From: Crocinitomicaceae bacterium
GTDB lineage: Bacteria > Bacteroidota > Bacteroidia > Flavobacteriales_D > Sanyastnellaceae
Reading direction: 5' to 3'
Assembly (NCBI GenBank): GCA_002720375.1
Contig: PBIE01000053.1
Span: 1 to 37,746 of the forward strand
Length of the DNA stretch: 37,746 nt
The position numbers were made by a program, and so were the translations under genes. Positions 7,596 to 16,103 of the stretch are shown here, piece by piece (the stretch's first letter is position 1; each line of letters opens with the position of its first letter). The notes beneath the pieces were generated by a model. It searched no databases. It saw nothing but the letters and a program-made list of their open reading frames with translations, and was not told the origin of the DNA.

Positions 7596-8765
7596 TCAAC
7601 GGAAAAACCCACGCTGCTCTTGGGCACATTGACGGAGCAGGGGGCTGCAGCGGTAACGTTCTTCGCCATAGCGCGCTCTAAGCCCATCTAAGGTTTCAAC
7701 ACAGCGATCTATACCCACTTCCTCTGCCCATTTCAAAAGGCCTTTGGGGTAATTGACACCACCTTGCATCGCGCGGTCTACATCTTCAGGACTGGCTACA
7801 CCCCAGAACACAGCGTCTGCAGCCTCATTGATGAGCATCACCAAAATGCGCCACAGTATGTCTTGCCCTAAGTCCTTGTCTCGTCGGGGTTCAGCGCGCT
7901 TCGCACCGTCGCCGTGAATATGCCATCCGCGGCCGGATTTGCGCCCCAACCAACCCGCGTCCACATTCCGCTTTTGCGAAAATGATGGTGTATACCTCGG
8001 ATCGTGGTGAAAGGCCTTCCAAACGCTTTCCGTTACGGCGTAATTGATGTCGTTGCCAATTAGATCCATCAAATCAAAGGGGCCCATACGAAAACCGCCA
8101 AGCTCTGTCATGGCCCAATCGATGGTCGCGATGTCCGCTACACCCTCTTCATACAGACGAATCGCTTCACCATAAAATGGCCTTGCGACGCGGTTAACGA
8201 TAAAGCCAGGGGTGTCCTTGGCCACAGCGGGTTGCTTGCCCCAATCCCTCATCAACGTCGCCATCTCCTCTACCAAACCGTCTTTCGTCTGCAATGCAGG
8301 CACGACCTCAACCAAGGGCAGGAGGGGAGCGGGATTGAAAAAGTGAAGGCCGATCAATCGATGAGGCGAATGCAAGCCAGCGGCCAACCGCGTGATGGAC
8401 AAGCTCGATGTGTTGCTCGCCAAAATCGCGTCGCTGGAAACCACAGATTCCAGTGCGGCAAACAGGCCTTGTTTAACCGCCTCGTCCTCCACCACGGCTT
8501 CGATGACCAAGCCACTTTGGGTACACGCGGTCACGTTTGTGGCGGTGCGGATACGACCCAAGATTCTTCCGGGTTCACCGGCATCAAGCCGCCCCTTCTC
8601 TACGAGCCGCTTAAAAATGCGATCGAGATTGGCCATTGCTCGCTTCAAGGCGGATTCGTCGCGGTCAACAAGGACCACACTGTGCCCAGCTGTAGCAGCG
8701 ATTTGGGCGATGCCCTGGCCCATGGTTCCCGCGCCTACGACGCCGACCTCAATGTTCTGTTCCAT
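7596..8765 (-). CDS. 3-hydroxyacyl-CoA dehydrogenase (3-hydroxybutyryl-CoA dehydrogenase type)
   Basis: A 389-aa NAD-dependent dehydrogenase oxidising 3-hydroxyacyl-CoA to 3-oxoacyl-CoA. The Rossmann motif GAGTMGQG (about residues 10-17) and a VDRDESAL acidic turn bind NAD. The SNTSSLS serine region, GLHFFNPAP with the catalytic His, and DTPGFIVNR with a conserved Asn follow. There are two C-terminal 3HCDH domains: one around FRMGPFDLMDLIG, and a second around 300-370 with GVNYPKGLLKWAEE. This arrangement resembles PaaH-type enzymes of phenylacetate and fatty-acid catabolism, but the protein is shorter than the roughly 500-aa PaaH. A GTG one codon upstream is possible; the ATG at 8765 is preferred. 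It converges on the cysteine-rich gene with a 7-bp gap. No paa genes are nearby. Confidence 0.9.
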   Translation of the reverse strand: MEQNIEVGVVGAGTMGQGIAQIAATAGHSVVLVDRDESALKRAMANLDRIFKRLVEKGRLDAGEPGRILGRIRTATNVTACTQSGLVIEAVVEDEAVKQGLFAALESVVSSDAILASNTSSLSITRLAAGLHSPHRLIGLHFFNPAPLLPLVEVVPALQTKDGLVEEMATLMRDWGKQPAVAKDTPGFIVNRVARPFYGEAIRLYEEGVADIATIDWAMTELGGFRMGPFDLMDLIGNDINYAVTESVWKAFHHDPRYTPSFSQKRNVDAGWLGRKSGRGWHIHGDGAKRAEPRRDKDLGQDILWRILVMLINEAADAVFWGVASPEDVDRAMQGGVNYPKGLLKWAEEVGIDRCVETLDGLRARYGEERYRCSPLLRQCAQEQRGFFR

Positions 8766-8864
8766 CACCTACAAAGGAAAGGACCACGGCAATGAAGCCC
8801 AGCACTATAGGATTGGGCATTCCCAGCCTCCTTGTGTTGATTGTCGACAAAGCAAACGATTTAC

Positions 8865-9260
8865 ATGTCCGCACGATGCCTGTCCTGCAAAAAACCGTTG
8901 GAGGTAAAAAAGAATGGCCCCTACTCGGGAGACTTCTGCTCCGAGTACTGTTTTGCCACCCATCCAAGAAGCACCCGCCATAGCACCACCCCGCTTTGGC
9001 GAGCCCAAAGGCCGAAAAACAGCCGCAGAGAAATCGACAAGATTTTGAAGCGAAACCACGGCATCCTAAAGGCATTCAAGGCGTGGAGCCACCCGGGCCA
9101 AACCTGCTCAGACATTGGGGGACTGCAGTGGCTCAAAAGCAAAGGGTACGATTTCGACGTCCACACCCACCTTGGGCTTCACCCCGATGGAGCCACCGAA
9201 ATATGGTGTTATGACCAAGGATTGCGAATCTTTCCGGGAGGTGGCGCACACCCCATTTGA
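8865..9260 (+). CDS. Conserved-type small protein with N-terminal zinc-ribbon-like motif
   Basis: A 131-aa cytosolic protein of unknown function. Cysteines in CLSCKKPL and FCSEYCF (within the first 30 residues) form a CxxC...CxxxC pair set like a treble-clef or zinc-ribbon knuckle. A basic linker follows, then a region RREIDKILKRNHGIL and a C-terminal part with THLGLHPDG and a WCYDQGLRIF end. The layout (zinc knuckle, NxxIL-type helix, CYDxG-type end) resembles a small family I associate with Bacteroidota, but I cannot name it. The ATG at 8865 is preferred over an in-frame TTG at 8841. It is divergent from the dehydrogenase gene and abuts the helicase gene tail-to-tail with no spacer. Confidence 0.7.
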   Translation: MSARCLSCKKPLEVKKNGPYSGDFCSEYCFATHPRSTRHSTTPLWRAQRPKNSRREIDKILKRNHGILKAFKAWSHPGQTCSDIGGLQWLKSKGYDFDVHTHLGLHPDGATEIWCYDQGLRIFPGGGAHPI

Positions 9261-10541
9261 TCACCGTCTTTTTTTCTTTCTCTGGCTTCTATTGGACTGC
9301 GGCCTCCGCTTCTTTTCGTGAAAAGCCCCTTTAAAATTTGGATCTGCTTTCCGCTTTTCTCGGTCGATGGCGCGTGCCATTGCCTGCGCCTCCCATTTCG
9401 GGGTGGATTCAATGGACACCCCTTCGGGCAGCGAGGACATGGAAAGCGGGGTCCCAAGAAGCGTTTCAATCCGCCGCAATGCAGCCATTTCACTGGGGTC
9501 AACGAAGGTGATTGCCCGCCCCTTTCTCTGGGCCCTGCCTGTACGACCAATTCTGTGTATATAGTCGTGGGGATCTTTGGGAACAGTGAAATTGATCACG
9601 AGGTCCAACTGGGGTACATCAATGCCCCGGCTCGCAACATCAGTCGCGACAAGAAAGCGCAAATCACCTTCTTTGAACTGATCCATAGCGTGAATCCGTG
9701 AATTTTGTCCCTTGTTGGCATGAAGAGTTCTGACTGAGGGCGAAATGTCTTGTGCTATTCGCAGACCAATCCGTTCTGCCTGGTCCTTTTCCCTAACAAA
9801 CAGCAAGGCCTGCCCATCAAATTCTTCCCCATGGAGCAGATTGACCAAGAGGTTAAGCTTGGTGCCAAAATTGTCCGCATGGAACCCAGACTGTGCTACG
9901 GTCTCAACCGGTGTACTTTGAGGAGAGGCCTCGACCCGGGTCGGCCACAACAAGAATTCCTCCGCCATGGCTTCTGTCTTTGGTGGATAAGTTGCCGAGA
10001 ACAGCAGATTCTGCCGTTTGGTCGGCAGAATTTCCAGAAGTTTCCGGAGCTGTGGCATAAAGCCCAAATCCATCATCCTGTCGGCCTCGTCGAGTACTAA
10101 ATAGCCAATGGAGCCCGTTTGAAAAGCTTGTCGCAAATACAACTCCATGAACCGTCCCGGTGTCGCCACAACCAAGTCCGTTCCGGCCTCAAGCCTTGCC
10201 ATTTGGGCGCGATGCCCAACGCCACCATACACGACTTCGACCCTCAAGTCCGTCCGCGACGCCAGCCTGCTGGCCACCTCGGCTATCTGCAAGGCCAATT
10301 CCTTAGAAGGCGTCAAGACCACCGCCCGAGGGCCGTTTCCTTGGGCATGAGACAACATCCCCATCAGAGGCAACAAAAAAGCCAAGGTCTTTCCAGTACC
10401 GGTCTGGGCTATACCAATTACATCCTGTCCGGACCGAATTCTTGGAATGGCCTTGCTCTGGATTTCCGTGGGTTCAGTGATTCCCATGGCCTCGAGCGCA
10501 TCGAGATATTGGCGGGTCACCTTAAGATCGGAAAAAGTCAT
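9261..10541 (-). CDS. DEAD-box ATP-dependent RNA helicase
   Basis: A 426-aa helicase for ATP-driven RNA duplex or RNP remodelling. In order: Q motif with PTEIQ (about 24-28), motif I AQTGTGKT (45-52), Ia around TPSKELA, Ib TPGR (127-130), motif II DEAD (151-154), motif III SAT (182-184), motif V ATDVASRGID, and motif VI HRIGRTGR. The C-terminus is a short lysine/arginine-rich tail typical of RhlE-like proteins. The start is the ATG at 10541 (MTFSDL...). An open frame upstream to 10691 has no conserved sequence and overlaps the divergent acyltransferase gene, so it is rejected. It may act in ribosome assembly or mRNA decay; the specific RhlE assignment is tentative. Confidence 0.95.
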   Translation of the reverse strand: MTFSDLKVTRQYLDALEAMGITEPTEIQSKAIPRIRSGQDVIGIAQTGTGKTLAFLLPLMGMLSHAQGNGPRAVVLTPSKELALQIAEVASRLASRTDLRVEVVYGGVGHRAQMARLEAGTDLVVATPGRFMELYLRQAFQTGSIGYLVLDEADRMMDLGFMPQLRKLLEILPTKRQNLLFSATYPPKTEAMAEEFLLWPTRVEASPQSTPVETVAQSGFHADNFGTKLNLLVNLLHGEEFDGQALLFVREKDQAERIGLRIAQDISPSVRTLHANKGQNSRIHAMDQFKEGDLRFLVATDVASRGIDVPQLDLVINFTVPKDPHDYIHRIGRTGRAQRKGRAITFVDPSEMAALRRIETLLGTPLSMSSLPEGVSIESTPKWEAQAMARAIDREKRKADPNFKGAFHEKKRRPQSNRSQRKKKRR

Positions 10542-10611
10542 CCAACGTTGTTTATGAAATCGGGCCCAGCAAAGTAACCCCAAGAGAAATGGTCTCCGTT
10601 CCTTTGGGCTT

Positions 10612-11607
10612 GTGAAAGGCGCATTACTCGAACAGTTTCTTGGAAGACCAGAAGTTGACATGGTGTTGGAACGGCTCAGCGATTTCGGCATTGACCTTCC
10701 GCGTCACCCTTCCAACATACAGGCTGAATGGAGCCTTCCTTTTATGAGGTGGGTGGTCAACAACACCACCGACGGCATGGAATCCGCCCTTGAAAAAACG
10801 GACCCGCCAGGCATTATTCTCAGCACACACCGGGACATTGTATGTGACCCCGCCTTGTACAACTTAGCGAGGGTAGAGGCCGGAATGGACACCACCCACA
10901 TCGTCCTTGGCACCAATTTAGCTGACATCCCTTGGGTGCGGGACATCATGGACCTGAACAAGGCGCTCTTCATCGATAGAAACGCAACTGGTAGGGCCGC
11001 ACTTCAACAGCAAATTCAATTGAGCGCCAACATCGCAGAAATCGTTTCAAATGGAAGTAAAGTATGGATTGCGCAAGCTCCAGGTCGAACAAAGAACGGT
11101 GTCGATAAAACCCATCCTGCCCTCCTTCGGATGTTGGGCTTGGCGCACGGTGGTGAAAAGCAAGGCGCATCCGTCCTGAACGGCTTAATTCGGTCCGTCG
11201 CCATTCGCTACGACATCAACCCTTGCGACGGCCGTGTGGTTGCCGAGCGCATTCGGGGCGAAAAGCTCCCCGAGGACGATGTGGCCAGCATGTTAGAGGG
11301 CCTGAGCGGATGGAAAGGGAAGGTTCGGATTGCAGAATCGGCCCCACTCCAGTTTGATGGCACCAAGGGGAAGGAAAGCTGGGTAGCGGCAGCAGAGCAA
11401 GTAGATGAAACGGTATCGAGCCTTCCTGTACGAGGGGTATGGGCGGATGCAGCGGAAGCCAGCTTGCGAAACCCAGAGTCTATTGCCGACTCTGAGCTTG
11501 CCCACAGAATTGACGACATTCGCGAATGGGTCAGAGACCTGATGCCCGAAGTGGACCGCGAAACTGTGCGAGAATGTGCCCTTGAATTGTATCGGGAATC
11601 GACTTGA
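10612..11607 (+). CDS. Glycerolipid acyltransferase (PlsC/GPAT superfamily)
   Basis: A 331-aa protein with the two best-known acyltransferase blocks: H-x4-D in THRDIVCD (about residues 64-71), the catalytic His/Asp pair, and a block III equivalent around AQAPGRTKNG (about 156-165), where the usual FPEGTRS is changed. This suggests transfer of an acyl chain to glycerol-3-phosphate or a lysophospholipid at the inner membrane, though no clear transmembrane helix is seen. The start appears to be GTG at 10612, since no in-frame ATG lies between the upstream stop at 10555 and codon 17. The C-terminal half (about 230-331) is unassigned. It is divergent from the helicase gene (70-bp intergenic) and converges on the SpoU methyltransferase gene with an 8-bp gap. 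Confidence 0.75.
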   Translation: MKGALLEQFLGRPEVDMVLERLSDFGIDLPRHPSNIQAEWSLPFMRWVVNNTTDGMESALEKTDPPGIILSTHRDIVCDPALYNLARVEAGMDTTHIVLGTNLADIPWVRDIMDLNKALFIDRNATGRAALQQQIQLSANIAEIVSNGSKVWIAQAPGRTKNGVDKTHPALLRMLGLAHGGEKQGASVLNGLIRSVAIRYDINPCDGRVVAERIRGEKLPEDDVASMLEGLSGWKGKVRIAESAPLQFDGTKGKESWVAAAEQVDETVSSLPVRGVWADAAEASLRNPESIADSELAHRIDDIREWVRDLMPEVDRETVRECALELYREST

Positions 11608-11615
11608 TCGTCGGA

Positions 11616-12389
11616 TCAGAGCGACCTTGTTCGCCTCGACCAATCGGAGAGAACAATGCCCCCAGCCATGGATGCATTGAGCGATTCACTTCCACCAGCG
11701 CCGGGAATGCGAAGCCGCTGTTCACATGCGTCCCGAACAGCTTTTGAAAGACCGTGACTTTCGCTGCCTACTATGGCGCACCATTTGCGACCGACAGAGG
11801 GCGCCCCCTCCAATGACCACAGTGCGTCGCCATCCATGTCAAGCCCAAAAACTTCAGCAGAAGATTTCGCCAGTTGCACCGCGAGCTCAGGCAAATCAAC
11901 ACGCCAAGTGGCCACACGGAAGACGGCACCCATGGACGCTTGGATTGCCTTGGCATTGAACACATCAACAGTCTGCCGGGACACCCAAATCCCTTTCACA
12001 CCAAACCAATCCGCCGTTCGAAGCAAAGTGCCCAAGTTGCCGGGATCAGAGAGACCGTCCACTGCGAGTCCAAAAGGAACCGATGCGTCATCGAGGGACC
12101 ATGCCTCGGGAGATGGCACAGATTCATCGGGCATGCCAACCACAGCCAAAATACCTGGTGCCGTCTTGAACGCACTCATCCTGTCCATCTCCTTCGATTG
12201 CACAGCCTCGGCATTCCACAAATCCGGACATGCCGAAGCTTCTGTGCAAAACAACCCGTGGATGGGCCAACCACTCTCCAATGCTTCAGCTACGCATTTA
12301 TGGCCTTCGACCACGAACTTTCGCTCCATGTGGCGCGTGTTCCTGTCCCTCAAACTTCGAATGAACAAAATGTCGTTTCGCGTTGGCAT
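11616..12389 (-). CDS. TrmH/SpoU-family RNA 2'-O-methyltransferase
   Basis: A 257-aa SPOUT methyltransferase. The N-terminal substrate-binding part starts DILFIRSLRD and contains FVVEGHKCV. The knotted catalytic domain has motif 1 SDPGNLGTLLRTAD, motif 2 VGSESHGLS and motif 3 IPGAGGSESLNASMA, which bind SAM and hold the conserved Asn, Arg and Glu. Family members methylate ribose 2'-O in rRNA or tRNA; the target nucleotide is unknown. The ATG at 12389 matches the usual N-terminus of the family, and longer in-frame starts to 12482 lie over the divergent outer membrane protein gene. That gene's likely start overlaps this one, so the two genes have almost no shared upstream spacer. Confidence 0.9.
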   Translation of the reverse strand: MPTRNDILFIRSLRDRNTRHMERKFVVEGHKCVAEALESGWPIHGLFCTEASACPDLWNAEAVQSKEMDRMSAFKTAPGILAVVGMPDESVPSPEAWSLDDASVPFGLAVDGLSDPGNLGTLLRTADWFGVKGIWVSRQTVDVFNAKAIQASMGAVFRVATWRVDLPELAVQLAKSSAEVFGLDMDGDALWSLEGAPSVGRKWCAIVGSESHGLSKAVRDACEQRLRIPGAGGSESLNASMAGGIVLSDWSRRTRSL

Positions 12390-14679
12390 GGTTTGCTGCT
12401 TAACCAGGACTGCAAGATGCGTCATGGCATCGGCATTGTTGGGAATGACCGTTGCGCCATGGTCTCTGATGGCCCAAGACACACCTTTGGTTTGGAGTGC
12501 GAAATGGGAGGTGATTCAGCCCGAAGACAGCGCTTCCCAAATGGGGAGCGAGGCTTGGCGTAGCCTTCTCTCGAGCGCGATGATTCTGCGCCCACCCCAG
12601 CGGATTTTAGGCCTGCCTCTACAGCACACAATCAGTCGAATAGTCGGCAAGTGGAAGGCGGCCTATGAAAATGGAGAAGCCGCTCCCAGAGGGAGCGCAT
12701 CCGCCTTTGATCAATTAGCACTTGAACAATCCAGACGGCTGTTTGAGTCGAGAATGCTCCGGATGGGCCACCTCGACGCTCAAGTGCGATTCGACACAAC
12801 CATGTCTGGAAACCGGGTCAATTTGATCATGGTGCTCAAACCGGGCAGCCGTGTGCGTTGCGGAAATATCCAAATCGAAGGTGAGGGGAGCGGACTGACC
12901 ACTAAAGCACTGACGCAAATAGAGCAAGACTGGACCACGTGGTCAGGAAAGTGGCTCGACCTAGACGGCATTGACCGGGCCCGAACTGCCACCTCCAGCA
13001 GACTCCAAGAAAAGGGTTGGTATGGGCTCCTAAGCGATCACCTCCTCCTGTCCATAGACACGACCCAATCAAGGTCTGCAGGAACGGCTGACCTCAGCCT
13101 TCGCGTCCTCCCCCGAAACCTAGCTGGATTGATTTCACCTCACCGGAAAGGGACCATTAAACAGGTGGAAGTTGAGTGGAAGGACGCCAGAGCGTCAAAC
13201 GTTGTTGACACCCTCTACAATGGCATCCGATGGGTCGTGCCTGAAGACCGCGATATCCGGCCCATCGCCCAACACATCACAATCAGACCAGGCGATCGAT
13301 TCAACCCTGCCGAAATTGCCGAAACCAGGCAACTCCTGCGATCCTTGCCCATCGTTGAAGGGGTTGAGCTTGGGGTAGTCGCACTTCCAGACTCCACAGG
13401 AAACAAGGTATGGCCTCTCCAACTCAAAGCAACCCTGAATCCATCCCCCAAAAAGCTGATGAGAATCAACGGCGGATTGACATCTCGTCAAGGCCCCGGT
13501 GGTGAAGTCAAGTTCGCATTATCAGACCTCGATTTCCGTCACCGGATGGAGCGGCTTTCCATCGACATGCAGGCGGGTCTTGAGACCGTGACACCCTACC
13601 TCGACAACACCGGTGGAGGCGCAATTGAACTTGACCCTTGGCTCAACTCTAGAGTACTCGCCGCTGGAATTCAATACAGTGCGAATCGAATCATTCCCTT
13701 TGGTTCAGACCGCTTCCCCAAGTCCAACCGCCCAGAAAGTCGATTGGCGCTTGCCATAAGGGATGAAAACCGACCCAAGTTCAGCAGGACCTATTTGCAA
13801 GTTGCGTTAATTGAACAGTTCGTTGAGAACCCTGCAAAGGGCTCCCGAATAGAATTGCGGCCGCTTGAGATCACCCTGACCGCCAGCCGAATTGAGCCGC
13901 GTTTTGCGCAAGAATTACAAGACCTTGGATCCGGCATCCTGACCTCCACTTTTGCGTCTAGGGCTCTATTTGCCACGGGGGCGAGTTGGTGGTTCCAACC
14001 AAAACCCAGGGCAGCCAAAAGCGCCCTGAGCATTCATGTTGAATTCGAAGCAGCAGGAAATTTGTTCCATGCGATTGACCCCCGCGCTCCTGAAGCCACT
14101 ACGGTCCCGATCCCGACGCTTTTTGGCTCCAACAGTCCCGTAGAAGTCGCGAGATATACACGGTGGGTGGTCGATGTTCGATGGGGGTGGGCCCCTATGA
14201 AACGAACAGGCCTTCACGCCAAGGCGTTTATAGGCACTGCGGCCTCGACAATACCCGGTGCCGCAGTTCCTTTCGAAAAGCAATTTTACGTGGGCGGTCC
14301 CAACAGCCTCCGAGGTTGGCGCGCCATGGGCCTTGGGCCTGGACAGAGTGACCCCAGCTTACAAGGGGTGAGGGGCGATATCAGAATTGAGGCCAATGTG
14401 GAGGGAAGGCATTATATCAACGACTGGATTCAACTCGCCCTGTTCGTGGACGCGGGCAACATTTGGATGACCCGACCGGAAGCAGAGCGCCCCAGAGCTC
14501 ACTTTGTGACTTCTCGATTTCTGGAGGACCTCGGTGTTTCTGCGGGGGGAGGAGTGAGACTGGACTTCGGCTATTTCTTACTGCGCTGTGACTTTGGGAA
14601 GGCGATTAGACAACCTGGCGCAGTTTCTCCCACATCAGAGCGTTGGCGGATTCATCCTGCCGTCTCTCTTCCTTTCTAA
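12388..14679 (+). CDS. Omp85-family outer membrane protein (BamA/TamA-like)
   Basis: About 763 aa from the chosen ATG at 12388. An arginine-containing start and hydrophobic stretch ending SLMAQ form a signal peptide. The middle has POTRA-like segments, including VRCGNIQIEGEG and a second near IKQVEVEWKDA. The C-terminal half is a beta barrel. It carries the Omp85 signature GGPNSLRGW (lid-loop RGx motif), a VDAGNIW strand and GVSAGGGVRLDFGY, and it ends in Phe as expected for a BAM substrate. It probably serves in outer-membrane protein or lipid handling, as in TamA/TamL. In-frame ATGs at 12361, 12370 and 12424 are alternatives. A frame open from 11773 runs antisense to the methyltransferase gene and is not coding. 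accD follows after 26 bp but seems to have its own promoter. Confidence 0.85.
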   Translation: MVCCLTRTARCVMASALLGMTVAPWSLMAQDTPLVWSAKWEVIQPEDSASQMGSEAWRSLLSSAMILRPPQRILGLPLQHTISRIVGKWKAAYENGEAAPRGSASAFDQLALEQSRRLFESRMLRMGHLDAQVRFDTTMSGNRVNLIMVLKPGSRVRCGNIQIEGEGSGLTTKALTQIEQDWTTWSGKWLDLDGIDRARTATSSRLQEKGWYGLLSDHLLLSIDTTQSRSAGTADLSLRVLPRNLAGLISPHRKGTIKQVEVEWKDARASNVVDTLYNGIRWVVPEDRDIRPIAQHITIRPGDRFNPAEIAETRQLLRSLPIVEGVELGVVALPDSTGNKVWPLQLKATLNPSPKKLMRINGGLTSRQGPGGEVKFALSDLDFRHRMERLSIDMQAGLETVTPYLDNTGGGAIELDPWLNSRVLAAGIQYSANRIIPFGSDRFPKSNRPESRLALAIRDENRPKFSRTYLQVALIEQFVENPAKGSRIELRPLEITLTASRIEPRFAQELQDLGSGILTSTFASRALFATGASWWFQPKPRAAKSALSIHVEFEAAGNLFHAIDPRAPEATTVPIPTLFGSNSPVEVARYTRWVVDVRWGWAPMKRTGLHAKAFIGTAASTIPGAAVPFEKQFYVGGPNSLRGWRAMGLGPGQSDPSLQGVRGDIRIEANVEGRHYINDWIQLALFVDAGNIWMTRPEAERPRAHFVTSRFLEDLGVSAGGGVRLDFGYFLLRCDFGKAIRQPGAVSPTSERWRIHPAVSLPF

Positions 14680-14686
14680 AGGCCGT

Positions 14687-14694
14687 TACATTTG
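14687..14694 (+). promoter_or_regulatory. Bacteroidota-type -7 element before accD
   Basis: TACATTTG fits the Bacteroidota -7 consensus TAnnTTTG exactly. No clear TTG is seen at the -33 position, which falls in the end of the outer membrane protein gene. Initiation would be expected only some 5-8 nt before the accD ATG at 14706, giving a nearly leaderless mRNA. Confidence 0.5.
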
Positions 14695-14705
14695 CATATT
14701 GAATC

Positions 14706-15611
14706 ATGGCAGATCAAAAGCAACCAAGCGCTGACCAAGAAGCCGAAAGCCAAGACGGAAATGGCCTCGGATGGTTTCGCCGGATGAAAGAAGGCATCAC
14801 CACCAAGACCGCTGAAAAGAAGGAAATTCCAGAAGGCAATTGGTACAAGTGCCACTCGTGCAAGACTGTTATCGCAAGCCAAGAGCACGAGCAGAATTTA
14901 TGGGTGTGTCCGAATTGTGACCACCACGAAAGGATTGGGTCCGTGCAGTACTTCTCACTGCTTTTTGATGGCGGTAAATTCCGCGAGCTTCAAGCCAAAA
15001 TGACATCAGCCAACCCGCTTGAGTTCAAGGACACCAAAGACTATGAGGACCGATTGAAATCCTCAATGGCCAAAACTGGCCTTAAAGACGCCATCCGGAC
15101 TGGGGTCGGAGAAGTTGGAGGCCGACAAATGGTCATCAGCTCAATGGATTTCAGCTTCATCGGCGGGTCCATGGGCTCCGTGGTGGGTGAGAAAATCGCC
15201 AGGGCAATAGACTATGCCATCAAAAACGGCCTGCCATACGTGTGCGTGACCAAAAGTGGTGGAGCCAGGATGATGGAGGCGGGGCTCTCCTTGATGCAAA
15301 TGGCCAAAACCAGCGCCCGATTGAGCCTGCTCTCCAAAGCTGGTCTGCCTTACATCTGCATCTTAACAGATCCTACGACAGGTGGAGTCACAGCATCATA
15401 TGCCATGCTGGGGGACCTTCACATTGCCGAACCCAATGCGCTCATTGGGTTTGCTGGCCCAAGGGTGGTCAAAGAGACCATTGGAAAGGACCTGCCAACT
15501 GGATTTCAGAAGTCGGAGTTTTTGCTTGAGCACGGATTTGTGGACCGAATCGTACACCGAAAAGATTTGAGAAGCGAGTTGTCGTCTCTTATCGGTATGC
15601 TCACCGATTGA
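14706..15611 (+). CDS. accD: Acetyl-CoA carboxylase carboxyltransferase subunit beta
   Basis: A 301-aa subunit of the cytosolic carboxyltransferase that moves the carboxyl group from carboxybiotin to acetyl-CoA in fatty-acid synthesis. The zinc ribbon is complete (Cys49, Cys52, Cys68, Cys71). The crotonase-fold domain shows [31 protein letters not shown] and [13 protein letters not shown], with typical conserved glycines for the oxyanion hole. Length matches the family. The N-terminal 25 residues are a polar extension, and a WFRRMKEGI segment follows as in most AccD proteins. It partners with AccA, which is not in this window. Confidence 0.97.
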   Translation: MADQKQPSADQEAESQDGNGLGWFRRMKEGITTKTAEKKEIPEGNWYKCHSCKTVIASQEHEQNLWVCPNCDHHERIGSVQYFSLLFDGGKFRELQAKMTSANPLEFKDTKDYEDRLKSSMAKTGLKDAIRTGVGEVGGRQMVISSMDFSFIGGSMGSVVGEKIARAIDYAIKNGLPYVCVTKSGGARMMEAGLSLMQMAKTSARLSLLSKAGLPYICILTDPTTGGVTASYAMLGDLHIAEPNALIGFAGPRVVKETIGKDLPTGFQKSEFLLEHGFVDRIVHRKDLRSELSSLIGMLTD

Positions 15612-15629
15612 TTTTCACGCGATTCGAGC

Positions 15630-15660
15630 TTGCGGATAGAGTCGAGCATCCTTACTTTTG
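15630..15660 (+). promoter_or_regulatory. Bacteroidota-type promoter for rpsO
   Basis: TTG at 15630-15632 and TACTTTTG at 15653-15660 are separated by 20 nt, matching the Bacteroidota TTG...TAnnTTTG layout. Transcription would start near 15666 and give a leader of about 40 nt before the rpsO ATG at 15707. Confidence 0.65.
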
Positions 15661-15706
15661 CACCCCTGAAATCAGGCAGCATTAAGAATATCTAAGAGAT
15701 TTCCAC

Positions 15707-15976
15707 ATGTACCTCACACCAGAAAAAAAACAGGAGTTCTTTACCAAGTACGGAAAGAACGCTCAGGATACCGGAAATTCAGAGGCTCAAATAGCCCTGT
15801 TCTCCTTTCGGATTGCTCACCTCACCGAGCACCTCAAGTCGAACCGGAAAGACGCCAATACACAGCGCTCACTGATCACCTTGGTCGGAAAGCGGCGCCG
15901 GCTTCTAGACTACCTCAAGGCAAAAGACATCGAGCGCTACCGCGCCATCGTCAAAGATCTCGGCCTGCGCCGTTGA
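15707..15976 (+). CDS. rpsO: 30S ribosomal protein S15
   Basis: An 89-aa protein, the standard S15 length. It shows the conserved GNSEAQIALFSFRI segment, the LTEHLKSNRKDANTQRSL helix-turn region that contacts the 16S rRNA central domain, and the C-terminal GKRRRLLDYLK helix. It is an early-binding small-subunit protein that contacts h20-h22 and the bridge to 23S rRNA. It lies upstream of pnp, the widely conserved arrangement. A promoter with a good Bacteroidota match precedes it. Confidence 0.98.
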   Translation: MYLTPEKKQEFFTKYGKNAQDTGNSEAQIALFSFRIAHLTEHLKSNRKDANTQRSLITLVGKRRRLLDYLKAKDIERYRAIVKDLGLRR

Positions 15977-16045
15977 TTCGCTTTAGGGAAACACATCGAA
16001 TTCGTTGCGGCATGGGCACCCGGTCGCACACGAGGACGCTAATCA

Positions 16046-16066
16046 CCTCAGGGAAACGCCTTGAGG
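16046..16066 (+). promoter_or_regulatory. Stem-loop in the pnp leader
   Basis: The arms CCTCAGGG (16046-16053) and CCTTGAGG (16059-16066) form 8 pairs, one of them G-U, around the loop AAACG. It ends 37 nt before the pnp ATG and has no following T-run, so it is not a standard terminator. In E. coli the pnp leader folds into a stem-loop that RNase III cuts for autoregulation. An equivalent role here is inference. Confidence 0.45.
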
Positions 16067-16103
16067 ATATTACGGATGCCCAAATGACAATTCCGTTTCG
16101 GAA

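Noticed and set aside
10542-10691. 50-residue extension of the DEAD-box helicase
   Set aside because: It has no conserved sequence and covers the divergent acyltransferase start; helicases of this type begin at MTFSDL.
11773-12360. About 196-residue extension of the Omp85 protein
   Set aside because: It is antisense to the SpoU methyltransferase motifs and would place the signal peptide inside the protein.
15977-16103. tRNA or other structured RNA gene in the rpsO-pnp gap
   Set aside because: No cloverleaf or T-loop sequence is seen; only the single leader stem-loop is supported.
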